This document shows, in pieces, positions 1 through 7,088 of a DNA stretch of 31,703 bases. This DNA is from Scybalocola_A sp900557175 (lineage in GTDB: Bacteria > Bacillota > Clostridia > Lachnospirales > Lachnospiraceae). Numbering within the stretch: the stretch's first letter is position 1; every line of letters begins with the position of its first letter. The notes under the pieces are model-generated. The model was not told the origin of the DNA. It did no database searches and worked only from the letters and a program-made list of their open reading frames with translations. Position numbers and translations under genes: made by a program. Location of the stretch: assembly GCA_937890745.1 (NCBI GenBank), contig CALADH010000012.1:1-31703 (forward strand), written 5' to 3'.

Positions 1-513
1 CCCCGCCGTTCTTTTGATAATTTCAAGATTCTCACGATCAAAACGCCGGCCAAGATCCGGCCGCGTTAAATACTCATCCTTATCCTTACAAAGTGTTTTT
101 ACAAACACAAGCCCGTTTTTCTTCACCCATGCCTCGGGCACATCTGAAAACACACTGTCCTGGGCTGCCGCATGGTCTGCCCGCACCCGAAGCATCGTCT
201 CCGTCTTATAGCGGGCGCCCGCCCGAGAGACGCCAAGCCTTGCCGGCGTCTTTAGCTTCATTTCAAGAAAAGCGTCTTTTTTTGCCGGCTGCGACACAAG
301 ATACCGGCGCTTTAAATCAACCGCCGTAATATCGGCAATATAAGCATCCTTTGCTTCTGTCAAACGGGTGTCCGTCATCGAAGCAAAAGCCGTCCCATTC
401 GCCGTCGGCACTGTCGTTTTTGCTGTATATTCCGTCATTTCTCTTTCCGTCTGACTTTTTGTAATTTCCCGCACAATGCGGCTTACAATATCTTCTAACG
501 CTCTTTCATCCAT
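1..513 (-). CDS. eutC: Ethanolamine ammonia-lyase small subunit, second copy (EutC2), 3' end cut by window
   Basis: Small subunit of adenosylcobalamin-dependent ethanolamine ammonia-lyase, which converts ethanolamine to acetaldehyde and ammonia in the BMC lumen. Only the first 171 codons are in the window; the frame is open to base 1. ATG at 513-511 follows GGGAGAG. Residues 2-20 form an amphipathic helix (EDIVSRIVREI) typical of a BMC encapsulation peptide. A roughly 60-residue linker follows (about 22-85), then the family core with ARLGVSRAGARYKTETML and EYLTRPDLGRRF. The long linker and the VPEAWVKKNGL segment resemble enterobacterial EutC more than the shorter EutC1 at 13453-14262. It lies 81 bp downstream of eutB2 and is probably the third lyase gene of operon 2. 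Truncation is due to the window end, not visible decay. Confidence 0.93.
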   Translation of the reverse strand, partial: MDERALEDIVSRIVREITKSQTEREMTEYTAKTTVPTANGTAFASMTDTRLTEAKDAYIADITAVDLKRRYLVSQPAKKDAFLEMKLKTPARLGVSRAGARYKTETMLRVRADHAAAQDSVFSDVPEAWVKKNGLVFVKTLCKDKDEYLTRPDLGRRFDRENLEIIKRTAG

Positions 514-594
514 TATTGTCTCTCCCTTCGGAATATTTACCGCGCTTTGCTTAAAGCCGCCCGGCAATCCTTTCGCTCATACGAGTGCACATCC

Positions 595-1959
595 TTACAA
601 AAATACGGAAGCATCGCCTGCCAGCGGGGTCAGTCGGCCACACTCGTCAATAAAGCCCATTTTTAAAAGCCACTGCCAAAACGGCTCAATGGCTGTCAAG
701 TGATAAAGCTCACGAAGGGCCGCCGTTTCATGAAAACCTGTTGTCTGATAATTGAGCATCACATCATCACCGTGGGGAATACCCATAAAATAATTGCAAC
801 CCGCCGCCGTCAAAAGCACAGACAAATCTTCAATCGTATTTTGATCGGCTTTCATATGATTTGTATAGCAGGCATCGCACCCCATAGAAATTCCCGTAAG
901 CTTTCCCATAAAATGGTCTTCAAGCCCCGCCCGGCTGACCTGCCGGCCGTCATAAAGATATTCCGGGCCGATAAAACCGACAACAGTATTGACAATAAAC
1001 GGTGAAAAATGCTTTGCAAAGCCGTAGCAGCGCGCCTCCATCGTCACCTGATCTGTGTCAAAATGTGCCTCAGAAGAAAGTTCTGAGCCCTGCCCGGTTT
1101 CAAAATACATCACATTCGGCCCCTCTGCCGTTCCCCTGTGAAGCGCCTCGCTTCTTGCCTCCTCAATGGTTTCTGCCGAAAAGCCGAAAGCCGCATTGCC
1201 CTTCTCACTGCCGGCAATAGACTGGAAAATCAAATCCGTCGGCGCGCCAAGCTTCATCGCCTGCATCTGTGTCGTCACATGCGCAAGCACACAAATCTGT
1301 GTCGGAATATCATACTTATGCTTTATTTCATCAAATCGTTTTAAGATTGCCGCAACACTCTCCGGGGAATCATCAACCGGATTCAGACCAATGAGCGCGT
1401 CGCCTGCACCGTAGCTTAACCCTTCTAAAACAGAAGCCATAATGCCGTCCGGATTGTCTGTCGGATGATTTGGCTGGAGACGGCACGATAGGGTCCCCGG
1501 CTTTCCGATAGTTGTATTGCAGTGGGCTGTCACACGGATTTTTGACGCACCGTATATCAAATCCATATTTGACATCAGCTTTGCCACCGCCGCCACCATT
1601 TCCGATGTCAGCCCTCTTGAAATACGCCGTATATCATCGCCTGTTGTATTTTCATCAAGAATCCATTCACGAAGCTCTGATACTGTCCAGTTTTTAATTT
1701 CCTCATAAATCGGCTCATTCACATCATCCTGTATAATTCTTGTCACCTCGTCGGTTTCATAAGGCACTGCCGGGTGATTACGTAAATCTGACAGCTGTAT
1801 TTGTGACAGCACAACCTTTGCAGCAACCCTCTCCTGCGCCGTCTCAGCCGCAAGATGCGCCAGCCTGTCACCCGACTTTTCTTCATTAGCCTTTGCAAGC
1901 ACCTCTTTTAATGTTTTAAATTCGTACATATGTCCGAATAGCTTTGTTTTTAATATCAT
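595..1959 (-). CDS. eutB: Ethanolamine ammonia-lyase large subunit, second copy (EutB2)
   Basis: Catalytic TIM-barrel subunit of ethanolamine ammonia-lyase, 454 residues, against about 453 for E. coli EutB. The residues known from the E. coli enzyme to bind substrate are present at the same numbers: R160 and Q162 in the RLQPNH stretch, N193 in IGLNPV, E287 in FETGQGSELSS and D362 in MGCDACYTNH. The enzyme therefore looks active. ATG at 1959 is preceded by GAGGT at 7 nt. It sits between eutA2 (74 bp upstream) and eutC2 (81 bp downstream). It is clearly paralogous to EutB1 (14263-15639) but differs at many surface positions and near the substrate loop (NHPTDNPDG versus NHSTDNVEG), so it is not a recent duplicate. 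Its separate role is unknown. Confidence 0.97.
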   Translation of the reverse strand: MILKTKLFGHMYEFKTLKEVLAKANEEKSGDRLAHLAAETAQERVAAKVVLSQIQLSDLRNHPAVPYETDEVTRIIQDDVNEPIYEEIKNWTVSELREWILDENTTGDDIRRISRGLTSEMVAAVAKLMSNMDLIYGASKIRVTAHCNTTIGKPGTLSCRLQPNHPTDNPDGIMASVLEGLSYGAGDALIGLNPVDDSPESVAAILKRFDEIKHKYDIPTQICVLAHVTTQMQAMKLGAPTDLIFQSIAGSEKGNAAFGFSAETIEEARSEALHRGTAEGPNVMYFETGQGSELSSEAHFDTDQVTMEARCYGFAKHFSPFIVNTVVGFIGPEYLYDGRQVSRAGLEDHFMGKLTGISMGCDACYTNHMKADQNTIEDLSVLLTAAGCNYFMGIPHGDDVMLNYQTTGFHETAALRELYHLTAIEPFWQWLLKMGFIDECGRLTPLAGDASVFL

Positions 1960-2033
1960 CAGTTCAACCTCGCTTACTTTTTAGCACGCAGCAATCGCAT
2001 GTCATAAAAAAGGATTTGAAAATCTCACAGTTT

Positions 2034-3476
2034 TTATTCATGAAATACTAATGTTTTTACAACAACCGGCACCACATACCCCTCCCCGGCTGCATTTCCG
2101 ATATCAATATAATCACCGGAGGAAAGCTCAATACCATCAAGACATATAATGCCTCTAACCCCCTGATTCAAAGTGCAAAGCGTCTGCCCAAGCACCTTTG
2201 CCATATCATTCCCTGCAATGACGATGAGCGGACGCACCCTACCGGAAGACGCTCCATGCATAAAGCCTTTCCAAAGCGCCTTGGCATATGCCTGCACCTG
2301 CAAAAAGGACGGCGCCCTAAGTCCCGAAATCGCGATGGCCGCCGTCTCACCGTCAAACCACTGAAGCTTTCTCAAAACCGCCTCCGAAATTCCGCGACAG
2401 TTGATTTGTCCTTCGCTGTCAAATTCTTCACCGGCATGAAGCTTTATCACCGGAATATTTTTCATCGGCAGACATGTTGTATCCACCGTAATCGTACTGC
2501 CGCTGAGTCTTGTCGTATGACTTCCGGCACCGACAACCGTCGCCCGTATTTTTTCATGACCGGCTACAAGCAGCGGCATAAATTCAGACTTTCGTATACT
2601 CTGCGCCAAAAAAAGACCGATATCACCATATTTATAAAAATCAGTATCCTGTAAATTGTCTGTACTGTCATAAATATACTCGGACACACCGCCGGAAAAA
2701 CTGACAGCTTCAATATGACCTGTCAGGCCGTGGTTTGTCACCATCAGCTCATAATCTTCATTTTTTTCTGTCAGCCCTGCGCTCATCTCCAATATACTGC
2801 TTAAAATATCCGTCAGCTTCCGTATTTCATTTTCCGGTGCCGGCATTGCCTCACGAATATTCAGTGCATGTCTTTGAATCAGCGTTTTTATTTTTTCCGA
2901 AATATAAACGATGCGACGTGCCTCATCAAATTTTATAAGACGGCCTCCGATATCCATACAGCCGCTTTTTATAGGTTCGCCGTTTTTAAAAAGTGCCAAA
3001 TTGCTTGTACCGCCGCCAATGTCAATATTAAGCACCGTGCGCCCCAGTTTTTTGGAAAGCTGATCCGCACCTGCACCGCGGCCTGCAAGAATACTCTCCA
3101 AATCAGGGCCTGCCGTCGCCACGACAAAATCTCCCGCAAACTCGGAAAAACGCTGTACAATCATCTGCGCATTTTCTTTGCGCGCTGTCTCCCCGGTAAT
3201 AATGACCGCGCCTGTTTTTACATCCTCCGGCTTTATGCCTGCAAGCTCATATTCATTTTCAATGATTTCTGCCAGCGCCTCACCGTCAATTTCTGCCAGC
3301 GATTTTAACGGTGTAAAGTAAATATGACTTTTATAAACAATTTCTCTGCCCACAATTTCTATTCTCGGAACGGCATAGTCGGAAGCCATATTTTTAAGTG
3401 TCAGTTTTGAAAAAATAAGCTGTGTCGTGCTCGTCCCAATGTCGATACCGACGCTTAATAATACTTCTGCCGCCAT
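2034..3476 (-). CDS. eutA: Ethanolamine ammonia-lyase reactivating factor, second copy (EutA2)
   Basis: Chaperone-like ATPase that exchanges damaged cobalamin from inactivated EutBC. It has 480 residues. The actin/Hsp70-like phosphate loop GIDIGTSTTQ is at residues 10-19. AVIITGETARKENA and DFVVATAGPDLESILAG follow, then a second nucleotide motif, DIGGGTSNLALF. This is the expected EutA motif order over full length. ATG at 3476 follows GGAGG at 6 nt and overlaps the end of eutG by 22 bp, so translation of the two is probably coupled. It belongs to operon 2 (eutG-eutA2-eutB2-eutC2). A second EutA (15734-17209) serves operon 1; dedicated pairing of each EutA with its own lyase is an inference. 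Confidence 0.95.
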   Translation of the reverse strand: MAAEVLLSVGIDIGTSTTQLIFSKLTLKNMASDYAVPRIEIVGREIVYKSHIYFTPLKSLAEIDGEALAEIIENEYELAGIKPEDVKTGAVIITGETARKENAQMIVQRFSEFAGDFVVATAGPDLESILAGRGAGADQLSKKLGRTVLNIDIGGGTSNLALFKNGEPIKSGCMDIGGRLIKFDEARRIVYISEKIKTLIQRHALNIREAMPAPENEIRKLTDILSSILEMSAGLTEKNEDYELMVTNHGLTGHIEAVSFSGGVSEYIYDSTDNLQDTDFYKYGDIGLFLAQSIRKSEFMPLLVAGHEKIRATVVGAGSHTTRLSGSTITVDTTCLPMKNIPVIKLHAGEEFDSEGQINCRGISEAVLRKLQWFDGETAAIAISGLRAPSFLQVQAYAKALWKGFMHGASSGRVRPLIVIAGNDMAKVLGQTLCTLNQGVRGIICLDGIELSSGDYIDIGNAAGEGYVVPVVVKTLVFHE

Positions 3477-4663
3477 ACGCTTCCTCCGCCGCTCCTTACA
3501 ATCATCGCTTCAATCTGCGCAGCCGTCACCGTCCGCGGATTTGTCGCCATACAGCCGTCCAAAAGCGCTCCGGCTGCCGCCGCGGCTTTGACTTCCTCTA
3601 TTTTTTCTGCCGCCACACCGCATGCCTTAAAATCTAAAGGCATATGAATACAGCGCATCAGCCGCTCAATCTGCTCTATAAAATCTCTGACGCCCGGCAT
3701 TACTGTTCCCAAGCCTCCCGATACCGTACTGTAAAAATTCCCGTTCCCGGCACCGATTGTTCCGACAGTCGCTTTCCGCTTTGCCCTTCCCTCCTGCACT
3801 GCCCTGCGGGCAATAGCCCCAAGAAAGGCATATCGCGCTGCCGCAGTCTTATCTTCCGCATTAAAAGCAATGACATGGGGCATAAGTATAGCGTTGACAC
3901 GGCCGTGGGGAAGTCCTAATCTCCCGCCAAGATTATGGGCAATGGCATGATTCAGGCCCAAAGAGGCGGCGTTAAAAGCAATGCCTGCCATGGCCGATGC
4001 CTCATGCATCCGCGCTCTCGCCTCATCATCTCCCTGATAAGCGCTCTCCAAATATGAAAACACATAGGCGACAGCCTTTTGTGCCAGCGCATCGCTAAAA
4101 GCGCTCGCCTTTGTCGATACGTAAGCTTCCACCGCATGCGTTAAAACATCCATCCCTGTATCTGCAGTCACCGCAGGCGGCACCGTTTTTACAAGCGCCG
4201 CGTCAAGAATAGCCGCCTCCGGCAATAAATCATCCATCACTACCGGATACTTTCTTCCTGTTTTTTTATCTGTCAGCACAGCAAAGCTTGTCATTTCCGA
4301 GCCTGTACCGCTTGTTGTCGGAATCGCTGCCAGTGTACTGTCTTTACCGCCATCTGCAAAAAACCGGATGGCCTTGGCTGCATCAATGGCCGAACCGCCG
4401 CCGACTGCTGCCACCACAGACGGCTTAAACTGTTCAAAAGCCAAAATTCCCTTTGCAATTGTTTCAATGGGCGGATCAGGCACAATGTCATCAAAAATTT
4501 TAATCTCACAGGATGGCAGCTGCTCTGTCACATGAGTAATCATTCCCGATTTTACGACAAAAGGATCAGCCACAATAAAAACGCGCTGGCCCTGATACCG
4601 CACCAATGCCGATAGCGCACCATCACCGAAATAAATCTCCGGCTTTATTCTAAAACTTTCCAT
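3455..4663 (-). CDS. eutG: EutG-type iron-containing alcohol dehydrogenase
   Basis: Group III (iron-dependent) alcohol dehydrogenase, 402 residues, expected to reduce acetaldehyde to ethanol with NADH and recycle NAD for EutE. The dinucleotide motif GGGSAIDAAKA is at 88-98. Metal ligands fit D172 and H176 (MDVLTHAVEAY), H243 (AIAHNLGG) and H253 (LPHGRVNA), by analogy with FucO. The C-terminal half carries an unusual Gly/Ser/Thr-rich stretch (about 293-317, TVGTIGAGNGNFYSTVSGG) longer than I expect for the family. It is the first gene of operon 2, about 89 nt after the preceding terminator, in a leader with a paired TATGGCATA repeat and an 18-bp palindrome. No encapsulation helix is evident at either end. 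Family assignment is secure; the substrate comes from context. Confidence 0.92.
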   Translation of the reverse strand: MESFRIKPEIYFGDGALSALVRYQGQRVFIVADPFVVKSGMITHVTEQLPSCEIKIFDDIVPDPPIETIAKGILAFEQFKPSVVAAVGGGSAIDAAKAIRFFADGGKDSTLAAIPTTSGTGSEMTSFAVLTDKKTGRKYPVVMDDLLPEAAILDAALVKTVPPAVTADTGMDVLTHAVEAYVSTKASAFSDALAQKAVAYVFSYLESAYQGDDEARARMHEASAMAGIAFNAASLGLNHAIAHNLGGRLGLPHGRVNAILMPHVIAFNAEDKTAAARYAFLGAIARRAVQEGRAKRKATVGTIGAGNGNFYSTVSGGLGTVMPGVRDFIEQIERLMRCIHMPLDFKACGVAAEKIEEVKAAAAAGALLDGCMATNPRTVTAAQIEAMIVRSGGGSVWRQKYY

Positions 4664-4693
4664 ACAAAAACCTCATCTTTCCCGTGCCGCAAG

Positions 4694-4711
4694 CTGTGTA
4701 TTTTCACACAG
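4694..4711. promoter_or_regulatory. 18-bp palindrome upstream of eutG
   Basis: CTGTGT and ACACAG arms flank a 6-nt centre, 31-48 nt upstream of the eutG start codon. It could be a DNA operator or an mRNA hairpin. It has no following T-run, so it is not an intrinsic terminator, and it lacks the central CG expected of a cre site. The function is not known. Confidence 0.4.
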
Positions 4712-4721
4712 GCAAAGCTTT

Positions 4722-4753
4722 TTATGGCATAGGAAGCAATTTCTTATGGCATA
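4722..4753. promoter_or_regulatory. Paired TTATGGCATA repeats (candidate operator) upstream of eutG
   Basis: The 10-mer TTATGGCATA occurs at 4722-4731 and again at 4744-4753. The spacing is 22 bp start to start, about two helical turns. Each copy is an odd palindrome (TATG-G-CATA), and the second extends to TTATGGCATAA. This geometry suits a dimeric repressor or activator binding on one face of the DNA between the operon 1 terminator and eutG. No strong sigma-70 promoter is evident beside it, so the role is inferred. Confidence 0.4.
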
Positions 4754-4786
4754 AAAAAAGCGGCACTTTATAATTAAAGTGTCCGC
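4752..4786 (-). terminator. Intrinsic terminator between operon 1 and eutG
   Basis: Arms 4760-4770 and 4775-4786 pair (GCGG plus CACTTTA with one bulge), with a 4-nt loop. On the minus strand the stem is followed at once by seven T (A-run 4753-4759 on plus). It lies about 80 nt after the metallophosphoesterase stop and ends the long eut operon, unless read through or regulated as an attenuator. Confidence 0.85.
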
Positions 4787-4805
4787 AAAAAATGGGAAAA
4801 TATAC

Positions 4806-4837
4806 GGGGAAATGAATAACATGTATATTCACTCCCC
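4806..4837 (-). other. Hairpin preceding the terminator
   Basis: GGGGA and TGAATA segments (4806-4818) pair with TATTCA and TCCCC (4826-4837), with a small internal mismatch and a 7-nt loop. On the minus-strand RNA it lies just before the terminator at 4752-4786, giving two tandem hairpins. Tandem hairpins recall EutV antitermination leaders, but I do not see the EutV loop consensus, so a double terminator is the simpler reading. Confidence 0.5.
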
Positions 4838-4864
4838 TCTTTTTAGAGTTTCAAAATTTCATAT

Positions 4865-5650
4865 TTATCTTATCTTTTTACGCTCTCCCGGCACGATATT
4901 AATAACCCCAATCTCCACCGGGTTTCCAATTCTCGGCACGCGCACATGATAGGCAAGACCGCGGCTGACAATCTGAGTCTGTTCTTTAAAGTCATACCGG
5001 CCGCCGGCATATTTCGGAAACAGCCCCTGCCCCGGCGCGTAGACGCCATTGATAAGTCCGGGGATAATCCACTGGCCGCCGTGGGCATGACCGGATAAAA
5101 CAAGGTCGCACGGATATTGTCTGTAAAGCATTGATTTTTCAGGTCTGTGGCTTAAAAGGATTGTGTACAAGTCTGTATCTGCCTGTGAAAAAGCCCTCTC
5201 CATCTGAGAAAGAAAGCCTTCATCGGGATTTTTCGGATCTGAAACACCGCATATATTGATGCGCTGGCCGTGAACATTAAGCACCTTGCATTTTCCTTCC
5301 AAAAGCTGTATGCCGCAAGTCCTGTAATATTTTGCCGCGCCCCTGTAATGCTCATAATAAAATTCATGGTTGCCCATGACGCCGTAACACGGAAAATACT
5401 TTGACAGCCCGGAAAACAACTCGCCGACCGGACTTTTGTCAAAGCGTTTTTCAAGCATATCGCCGGTCATCAGCACCGCATCCGGTGAAAGCCGTAAAAT
5501 CATCTGAATCAGCGTACTCTGATGTCTGCCATAAATACAGCCGTGCAAATCCGACAAATGAACAAATCGCATTTCCCTCTTTACCTTATCCGACTGTATG
5601 TATTCGTTGCGTATGACCGGCATCATGCCTTTTTTATTATTGACTGCCAT
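4865..5650 (-). CDS. Cytoplasmic calcineurin-like metallophosphoesterase in the eut operon
   Basis: Binuclear-metal phosphoesterase, 261 residues from the preferred start. ATG at 5650 follows AAGGTGG at 6-7 nt; the frame continues 23 codons upstream inside eutP but without a ribosome site. All family motifs are present: SDLHG (D34, H36), TGDM (D64), GNHE (N94, H95), LLSHRP (H168) and SGHAHGGQ (H188, H190). It resembles the YkuE/YaeI group but has no signal peptide or membrane anchor, so a cytoplasmic location is likely. The ORF begins 11 nt after the eutP stop and is the last gene of operon 1, so it should be co-transcribed with the shell and enzyme genes. A phosphoesterase is not a standard eut gene. 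Its substrate is unknown; release of ethanolamine from a phospho or glycerophospho form is speculation from context. Confidence 0.88.
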   Translation of the reverse strand: MAVNNKKGMMPVIRNEYIQSDKVKREMRFVHLSDLHGCIYGRHQSTLIQMILRLSPDAVLMTGDMLEKRFDKSPVGELFSGLSKYFPCYGVMGNHEFYYEHYRGAAKYYRTCGIQLLEGKCKVLNVHGQRINICGVSDPKNPDEGFLSQMERAFSQADTDLYTILLSHRPEKSMLYRQYPCDLVLSGHAHGGQWIIPGLINGVYAPGQGLFPKYAGGRYDFKEQTQIVSRGLAYHVRVPRIGNPVEIGVINIVPGERKKIR

Positions 5651-5661
5651 ATTTCCACCTT

Positions 5662-6087
5662 TTATTCTAAAAAATTTTTTAATGCTTCCATGCCCTCGCC
5701 TGTAACGGCACTGACACAAAAAACAGGCTGCGCGCCGGCTAAAGTCAACAATTCTTTAGCGTCTTCAACCTGTTTTTTTGTAGCAATGTCTGTCTTTGTA
5801 ACAATACCTGCAACAGGCATCGAAAAGGCGCCCGCCTGCCCCGGCGAATAGTAATACTGATCACGGCTGGCATCCTGTACAAAAATAACCAAATCTGTCC
5901 CGGCGGCCGTCACCATCAAAGATTTTAAATAGCCTCTGTTTTCAAGATATTCACCGGGCGTATCGATTGTCTGATTGTAAACCTCAATGGCCTGCGTCTT
6001 TTTGTAATTCATCGCCATATCGTTTAAGTATTGGCAAATCGTTGTTTTTCCGCAGGCTACACTGCCGATTAAAATAATTTTTTTCAT
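5662..6087 (-). CDS. eutP: EutP/PduV-family small GTPase-like protein
   Basis: A 141-residue P-loop protein of the EutP/PduV family. G1 is GSVACGKTT at 8-16, G3 is DTPGEY at 42-47, G4 is TKTD at 97-100, and a G5-like SA is near 125. The length matches enterobacterial EutP (about 159) minus a short tail. In Salmonella EutP has been reported to act as an acetate kinase, while PduV is linked to microcompartment positioning; which applies here cannot be told from sequence. The start ATG overlaps the eutS stop by 4 bp (ATGA), indicating coupled translation. With the PduL domain upstream in the operon, an acetate-kinase role would complete acetyl-CoA to acetate with ATP gain. Confidence 0.93.
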   Translation of the reverse strand: MKKIILIGSVACGKTTICQYLNDMAMNYKKTQAIEVYNQTIDTPGEYLENRGYLKSLMVTAAGTDLVIFVQDASRDQYYYSPGQAGAFSMPVAGIVTKTDIATKKQVEDAKELLTLAGAQPVFCVSAVTGEGMEALKNFLE

Positions 6088-6434
6088 GTCCGTGTCAACT
6101 CCGTCGGTGTAAATTTTAAAATATTTGTAAGGACATCCATCACATCCTTCAGCGCCGCCTCGACACTTGCCACGTCACCGTTAATGACAACGGAACCGTT
6201 GAATCTGTCCACAAAAATAAGATTGACATTGGCTGCCTTTGAGGCAACGTCGGCACCGATAATCGCACCCTCGCCGGGCGTAATTGTCAAAATGCCGATG
6301 GCGCCGGTATACTCTCCGATGACGCCAAGCTTTTTAAAAAGCTCAGGTTCGGGATTTGCAATAACGTGCGCTAATGTGACCTGCTTGCCCGGTACAAATT
6401 CCTGTATAATTCTCTGCTTTTCCTGTGCCATCAT
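6084..6434 (-). CDS. eutS: BMC shell protein EutS (circularly permuted BMC-H)
   Basis: A hexameric shell protein of 115-116 residues. The N-terminal IIQEFVPGKQVTLAHVIA is nearly identical to E. coli EutS, and the body carries GAIGILTITPGEGAIIGADVA and the SVVINGDVASVEAAL segment typical of the BMC fold. EutS and PduU are the permuted, bent hexamers of eut and pdu shells. Two adjacent ATG codons (6434 and 6431) follow GTGGAG; the second has better spacing (7 nt). It overlaps eutP by 4 bp. Spacing to pduT upstream is 93 bp, unusually long inside this operon, with only small GC-rich stems and no gene. Confidence 0.97.
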   Translation of the reverse strand: MMAQEKQRIIQEFVPGKQVTLAHVIANPEPELFKKLGVIGEYTGAIGILTITPGEGAIIGADVASKAANVNLIFVDRFNGSVVINGDVASVEAALKDVMDVLTNILKFTPTELTRT

Positions 6435-6527
6435 TTTTCTCCACTATGATACTTTTGCCGGGATTGCCCCGCTGCCCGGTCTGATACCGGATTGCTCTGC
6501 ACGCTGTGCGCCCACAATCATGGTATC

Positions 6528-7076
6528 TTACATCAATGATTCAAAAATTTCTTTGCGCGGATTCGGAATGACAACCGAAGATACGGTCATTCCCTCCGCA
6601 TTTTCTGTATGAATACCAGCTTCGACAGAAGCCGATACTGCGGCAACTTCACCGGTTAAAACAACAAAGGATTTGCCGCCGATGCCTGTGCCGAGCCGCA
6701 CATCCATCAGTGATACATCTGCCGCTTTTACGGCCGCATCCGCCGCATAAACAGCCGCAGTCACACTGAAAAATTCCATAACGCCGACGGCGCCCGTTTC
6801 CACAGGCATACACGTCATATTGATGGCTGAAATCACCTGCGGATGAACCCTCGGAATGATGCAGCCGTCAACCGTGTGCGTGCCGCCGACCATTTTTCCC
6901 GCTTCAATAGATGCTGATACGGCCGCGACCTCGCCTGTGAATAAAATATAATATTTTCCCGGACAGCCGGCTTTTGCGTAAATCAGCTCAACCTCTGCCG
7001 TTTTTAAAATAATATCGGCCGCTTCAACACCTTTTGCAATGCTGTTTAATTCTAAAAAGCCTATCGTTTCGTACAT
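6528..7076 (-). CDS. pduT: PduT-like tandem-BMC shell protein with FeS-cluster cysteine
   Basis: A 182-residue protein with two BMC domains (about 4-88 and 96-178), forming pseudohexameric trimers. Domain 1 starts ETIGFLELNSIAKG and contains AGCPGKYYILFTGEVAAV. Cys38 aligns with the cysteine that holds a 4Fe-4S cluster at the trimer centre of PduT (CPGK motif). Domain 2 carries GAVGVMEFFSVTAA and GIGGKSFVVLTGEVAAV and ends SSVVIPNPRKEIF. PduT is thought to pass electrons across the shell, and here it sits 12 bp downstream of a PduS/RnfC-like flavo-FeS gene, the expected partner. Standard enteric eut operons lack it. ATG at 7076 follows GGTGG at 6 nt. Confidence 0.93.
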   Translation of the reverse strand: MYETIGFLELNSIAKGVEAADIILKTAEVELIYAKAGCPGKYYILFTGEVAAVSASIEAGKMVGGTHTVDGCIIPRVHPQVISAINMTCMPVETGAVGVMEFFSVTAAVYAADAAVKAADVSLMDVRLGTGIGGKSFVVLTGEVAAVSASVEAGIHTENAEGMTVSSVVIPNPRKEIFESLM

Positions 7077-7088
7077 AGTATGCCACCC

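Noticed and set aside
514..594. Small ORF of 13 codons between eutB2 and eutC2
   Set aside because: The ATG directly abuts its only ribosome-site-like bases and the peptide has no recognisable feature.
2868..3308. Plus-strand open frame of 146 codons
   Set aside because: It lies entirely antisense to eutA2, has no ribosome site and encodes Cys/Phe/Arg-rich sequence with no recognisable fold; the minus-strand gene has strong family motifs.
4694..4711. Catabolite-responsive element (cre)
   Set aside because: The palindrome lacks the central CG and does not fit the cre pattern.
4752..4837. EutV-type antiterminator dual hairpin
   Set aside because: Two hairpins are present, but their loops do not match the known EutV loop pattern, and no eutV or eutW gene is in the window.
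5651..5719. Longer N-terminus for the metallophosphoesterase
   Set aside because: The extension lies inside eutP without a ribosome site, whereas AAGGTGG precedes ATG 5650.
6184..6612. Plus-strand open frame of 142 codons across eutS and pduT
   Set aside because: Antisense shadow of two well-supported shell genes.
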